This document shows, one piece after another, positions 60,996 to 64,000 of a stretch of DNA of 64,000 nt (position 1 is the stretch's first letter; every line of letters begins with the position of its first letter). The DNA is from Salinimicrobium sp963739625 (GTDB lineage Bacteria > Bacteroidota > Bacteroidia > Flavobacteriales > Flavobacteriaceae), in contig CAVUAU010000009.1 of NCBI GenBank assembly GCA_963739625.1, forward strand, positions 248,001-312,000, in the 5' to 3' direction. Under the pieces are notes generated by a model. The model did no database searches, was not told the origin of the DNA, and saw only the letters and a list, made by a program, of their open reading frames with translations. A program made the position numbers and the translations under genes.

Positions 60996-62327
60996 TTAAA
61001 AATTGATTACACTCTCCAGAGCATCATCTGCCTCTTTGTGAATAAAATTTGCCTGATAATTCAAGGTAGTTTTTAAGTCACTATGCCTGTAAAGTTTCTG
61101 CAACATAAGAGGGTGGATTTTGTCACCGGCTATATTACCAAACGTATGGCGGGCAATGTGATTAGAAAGGTTTTTGTCAATTCCACACTCTTCCGCTATT
61201 CGCTTCAGAAATTTATTCAAAACTTTAGTAGCATTTCTCATTTTGAGAAATATACTTTTTTGATCCTGTGGATCTGCATCTTTCAAAAAAGGAAAAATAT
61301 AACCGTTATTTTCTATTTTGTCCTCCCGGTAAAGATCTAGGATTCGTTCGGCTTTGTCGGGAACCTTAAAGCTTAGTGGTTTTTCATTTTTATTCATCAC
61401 ATAATATAACCGGCTGTCTTTAATGTCTTTCCATCTCAGTGCTACTACATCTGAAATTCTTATACCTGCAAAATAGAAGGAAACAAGCCAGACATTCCGG
61501 GTATGCCATATAGAAGAATGGCTTTCCGCCTGGAGATTTTCTATTCTTGTAACTTCTTTAGAAGTCAAACCAATTTTGTTTCCTGAGCCAATCCGAATCT
61601 TTTCTTTTTCGCCCGCAAAAGGATAATACTTGGACGAAACAATTCCATCTTTTATGGCGACATTGAAGAGCGTTCTAATGAAAATAAGTTGATTCGTAAT
61701 GGTTCTGGTCTTATGCCTCATATAAGTAGAGCAAAAGATCTTGTACTTATTGAGGAATGATCCATTGATTTCCCGGAACTCCAGCCGCGTATTCTTCTTA
61801 AAATAGTAAATAGCATCCTCGAAGGAGAGTTGACCCTTTCTGGTCTTACTTACTCTTAAGCGTCTCCGTTCCTTGATTCCTTTTATAACTTCTTCTTTCT
61901 TTTTTGAACTCTTCAGGTTTAGGAACTCTTCCAGGTTGTAAAGAATAGATAACTCGGATTTTGCGACAGAAAAAGTTCCTTTATCATGTTTTTGCTTTAC
62001 ACGTTCAGCAGCCACTGCAAAGAAAGCTTGAGAACCTCCCGGGCCTTTGAGTTTATTTTTAATTTGCCTCGGAGTCAGGTCATCTTCTGAATGAAAATAC
62101 AGATCCTGAGCCTCAGTAATTTTCTTCATCAGGAAATAATTGAGCTTCTTATGATTTGGATGGCTCTTCTTAACTTTTTCGAACCTTTTATCCCAGTCCT
62201 TCTCCAAAACGTAGTGGCCCAGCCAATGATAATTTGTCTTGTAATTTTCACTTATTCTAAGAGCAAGAGGAATGGTTCCGTCTTTTTTGATCATATTTTT
62301 GCGAAGGACAACTTTTATACTGGCCAT
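60996..62327 (-). CDS. int: Tyrosine-type site-specific integrase
   Basis: This 443-residue recombinase carries an N-terminal arm-binding domain (SIKVVLRKNMIKKDGTIPLA, Bacteroidota type), a SAM-like core-binding domain (about 120-245) and a C-terminal catalytic domain. The catalytic set is visible: Arg290 (FAGIRISDVVALRW), His390 and Arg393 (NHIARHTFGN), His415 (LYRHSDLKTT) and the nucleophile Tyr424 (LNYQANF). It is full length and appears functional. It sits 174 bp from attR and points into the island, so it most likely integrates the element at tRNA-fMet. Confidence 0.95.
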   Translation of the reverse strand: MASIKVVLRKNMIKKDGTIPLALRISENYKTNYHWLGHYVLEKDWDKRFEKVKKSHPNHKKLNYFLMKKITEAQDLYFHSEDDLTPRQIKNKLKGPGGSQAFFAVAAERVKQKHDKGTFSVAKSELSILYNLEEFLNLKSSKKKEEVIKGIKERRRLRVSKTRKGQLSFEDAIYYFKKNTRLEFREINGSFLNKYKIFCSTYMRHKTRTITNQLIFIRTLFNVAIKDGIVSSKYYPFAGEKEKIRIGSGNKIGLTSKEVTRIENLQAESHSSIWHTRNVWLVSFYFAGIRISDVVALRWKDIKDSRLYYVMNKNEKPLSFKVPDKAERILDLYREDKIENNGYIFPFLKDADPQDQKSIFLKMRNATKVLNKFLKRIAEECGIDKNLSNHIARHTFGNIAGDKIHPLMLQKLYRHSDLKTTLNYQANFIHKEADDALESVINF

Positions 62328-62376
62328 AATCCTCTTATCTTTAGACTTTTAAAGATAGGTAAAAGTTCCAAAAACC

Positions 62377-62397
62377 AGTACAGAATAAGTACAGAAT
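62377..62397 (+). repeat. Right subterminal tandem repeat (AGTACAGAAT x2)
   Basis: AGTACAGAAT at 62377-62386 and 62388-62397, again with an 11-bp period, about 105 bp inside attR and upstream of the integrase start. It is the same pair as at 43935-43955. The surrounding gap (62328-62501) holds no gene. Confidence 0.8.
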
Positions 62398-62501
62398 AAT
62401 CCCATTTTACCCCCCTTTTTTTGATATCAATAAAAATGTCAACCTCTGGAAATCCTAATGTTTATGCGGGTTTGTTGGATTTTACTGATTCTCTAATTGC
62501 A

Positions 62502-62589
62502 GCTCATAACCCGAAGGTCACTGGTTCGAGTCCAGTTCCCGCTACTAGCAAAGACAAGGCTTCACAGAAATGTGAAGCCTTTTTCTTTT
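62502..62589 (+). repeat. Right attachment repeat (attR), 88 bp
   Basis: Perfect copy of 43841-43928: tRNA 3' half from the anticodon loop plus terminator. The 5' half of a tRNA is absent here (the flank reads TCTCTAATTGCA), so this copy is the displaced original end of the host gene and cannot make a tRNA. Confidence 0.95.
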
Positions 62590-62647
62590 GCGGTAAGTAC
62601 GAAATATGGCTGTTCAAAATTGTTTCACCTAAGATGAAGGCTTTTGC

Positions 62648-63838
62648 TCACTCTTTTGTTTTCTTAGTGAATTTCTGCGTCTGTTTGAGAATAGTAGTAA
62701 AAAGTTCTTCCTTGTTAAACGGCTTTAAAAGGTAATCTGAAAATCCCTTTTTTCGCAGCTCTTCTCCTTCCTGTGCGTACAACGAGCCTGTTAGGGCAAT
62801 CACAGGAATTGATCGGGTTATTGCTGCATTAATTTCTTCTAGTTTTTGAAGAAATTCATATCCGTCTATTTCGGGCATTTTAAGATCTGTCAGGATCACA
62901 TCAAATTCATGTTGAGATATCAGCTCCAATGCTGCTCTCCCATTTTCGGCAGGGATACAATGCATTTCCTTCGATTCCAGGAATTTTTGCACGATCATAC
63001 GATTCAATTCACTGTCGTCGACTAAAAGAATCCTCAGGTCTTTCAAGGCCTTCCAGGAGTTGAGCGTAAGAGGGAGGCTCTCTTCCTGCTCCTCTATTGG
63101 AGCTGAAAGTGTAAAACTGAACTTCGAGCCGCTCTCAGGTGCACTTTCAACAACGAGGCTGCCGCCCATGGCCTCTACGAGTTGTTGACTTATCGTCAAT
63201 CCCAGGCCGGTTCCGCCGAAATTGACGTTGGTGTCTCCATCACCCTGGTGAAAGGCGGTAAAAATCTTTTCAAGATATTCTTTAGAAATTCCCATTCCTG
63301 TATCCTCTACTGAAAACTGGAGTTGAACTTTTGAATCTGTTTTTTCTATCAACACGACTCGCAGGCCCACTGAACCGGTTTTGGTAAACTTGATTGAGTT
63401 GGAGATGAGGTTTAATATCACCTGGCTCAGCTTGAGTGAGTCAAGGAGCACTTTCCCGGGAATATCGGTGTCAATATCCACAAAGAAATCCAGGCCTTTT
63501 CTCTCTGCTAACAGGCGTTGTCCACCTAGTTGTAACGCGAGGCTGTCCTTTAGGGCAACGGGTTTAAGGTTCAATTCCAACTTTCCCGATTTGAGCTTAC
63601 TGAAGTCCAGGAGGTTGTTGACCATTTCCATTAGGTGCTCAGACGTCTGCATAAGTCCTTCGGTGTAGTTTCTAACTTCCTCTATGGAATTGGTAGAAGA
63701 GAGAAGCTGCGAGATTCCAATAATTGCGTTTAATGGATTTCTGATCTCATGCCCCACAGCTGCCAAAATATCAACACTGTCGACCTTAACGTCTTCACCA
63801 CCGGGGCAGGGGGCAGGAACTTCATAGCGTTGCATCAT
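62648..63838 (-). CDS. Hybrid histidine kinase without sensor domain
   Basis: This 396-residue cytoplasmic protein starts almost at its HisKA domain: GHEIRNPLNAIIGISQLL holds the phospho-His (about residue 30). The ATPase domain has NLISNSIKFTKTG, EDTGMGISKEYLEKIF and GGTGLGLTISQQLVEAMGG. A receiver domain (about 268-385) has LLVDDSELNR, the phospho-Asp in VILTDLKMPEIDG and the Lys in YLLKPF. No membrane or PAS segment precedes HisKA, so signals must come through a partner. It belongs to the host chromosome beyond attR. Nothing is seen in the last 160 bp of the window. Confidence 0.92.
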   Translation of the reverse strand: MMQRYEVPAPCPGGEDVKVDSVDILAAVGHEIRNPLNAIIGISQLLSSTNSIEEVRNYTEGLMQTSEHLMEMVNNLLDFSKLKSGKLELNLKPVALKDSLALQLGGQRLLAERKGLDFFVDIDTDIPGKVLLDSLKLSQVILNLISNSIKFTKTGSVGLRVVLIEKTDSKVQLQFSVEDTGMGISKEYLEKIFTAFHQGDGDTNVNFGGTGLGLTISQQLVEAMGGSLVVESAPESGSKFSFTLSAPIEEQEESLPLTLNSWKALKDLRILLVDDSELNRMIVQKFLESKEMHCIPAENGRAALELISQHEFDVILTDLKMPEIDGYEFLQKLEEINAAITRSIPVIALTGSLYAQEGEELRKKGFSDYLLKPFNKEELFTTILKQTQKFTKKTKE

Positions 63839-64000
63839 GGATGGGATTAAAAATAATTTATTTTTCTGGGGCTAATTCATCCGAATCAAAAACAAAAGAT
63901 CCGTGATAGCAAAAGAACACTAAAAGAATTATAAGTCGTTGAGAAATGACCGCTTAGCGGTGCCCAAATCAAATTTGGACACCAATCGTTACCGGTTTAG

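Noticed and set aside
62502..62589. Second tRNA gene at the right repeat
   Set aside because: Only the 3' half is present, with no acceptor 5' strand or D arm.
62421..62735. 104-codon ORF covering the right att repeat
   Set aside because: It translates tRNA and terminator sequence and runs into the kinase gene on the other strand; no protein-like features.

Overview
The window is a flavobacterial chromosome segment (Bacteroidota, Flavobacteriaceae). The evidence is the gldKLMN gliding/type IX secretion cluster, the order CBS-nadK-DUF6089-uppS-bamA-skp-skp-murI, SusC/SusD proteins, lipoproteins with Bacteroidota-type signals, and promoters matching TTTG-N19-TANNTTTG. The family is a firm call. 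The genus is not; a Gramella/Salegentibacter-like marine or saline genus is a guess.

Layout. 1-43.8 kb is ordinary core genome. It holds a TolC/HlyD efflux pair with tsaB; mscS, dodecin and an Nfu scaffold; the outer-membrane assembly and envelope cluster running leftward (murI to the CBS-domain gene); pdxJ, a hydrolase, a FadL porin and an SGNH lipoprotein running rightward; tig-clpP-clpX; groES-groEL; secG, lptE, a sigma-54 activator and miaB; topA, an arginase-fold protein and gldKLMN; then an oxidoreductase, an ABC-F ATPase and two small genes up to an initiator tRNA gene.

43.84-62.59 kb is an integrated island of about 18.7 kb. It is bounded by perfect 88-bp direct repeats made of the 3' half of the tRNA-fMet gene plus its terminator. 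A tyrosine integrase lies next to the right repeat. A tandem AGTACAGAAT pair sits just inside both ends, and five AAGGGCTCA-type repeats follow the integrase gene. The left part carries two poorly known genes, an iteron-like cluster, a large imperfect inverted repeat and an esterase. A second, truncated integrase marks an internal seam. The main cargo is a polysaccharide utilization locus: a SusR-like regulator, a DUF5004-type lipoprotein, a secreted partner, SusC, SusD, a GH71/GH99-like lipoprotein and a SusB-like inverting GH97. Together these suggest capture, import and cleavage of an alpha-glucan. Before the integrase lies a remnant in which the start of hsdM is fused in frame to the end of hsdR. 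I see no conjugation genes. After the island comes a sensorless hybrid histidine kinase.

Data quality. Six conserved genes (tsaB, the CBS gene, clpX, groEL, the sigma-54 activator, topA) each carry a one-base frameshift, all within the first 34 kb. Most are probably sequencing or assembly errors, because clpX and groEL should be intact in a living cell. No GC or codon statistics and no database searches were run; family names rest on motifs and remembered homologues.
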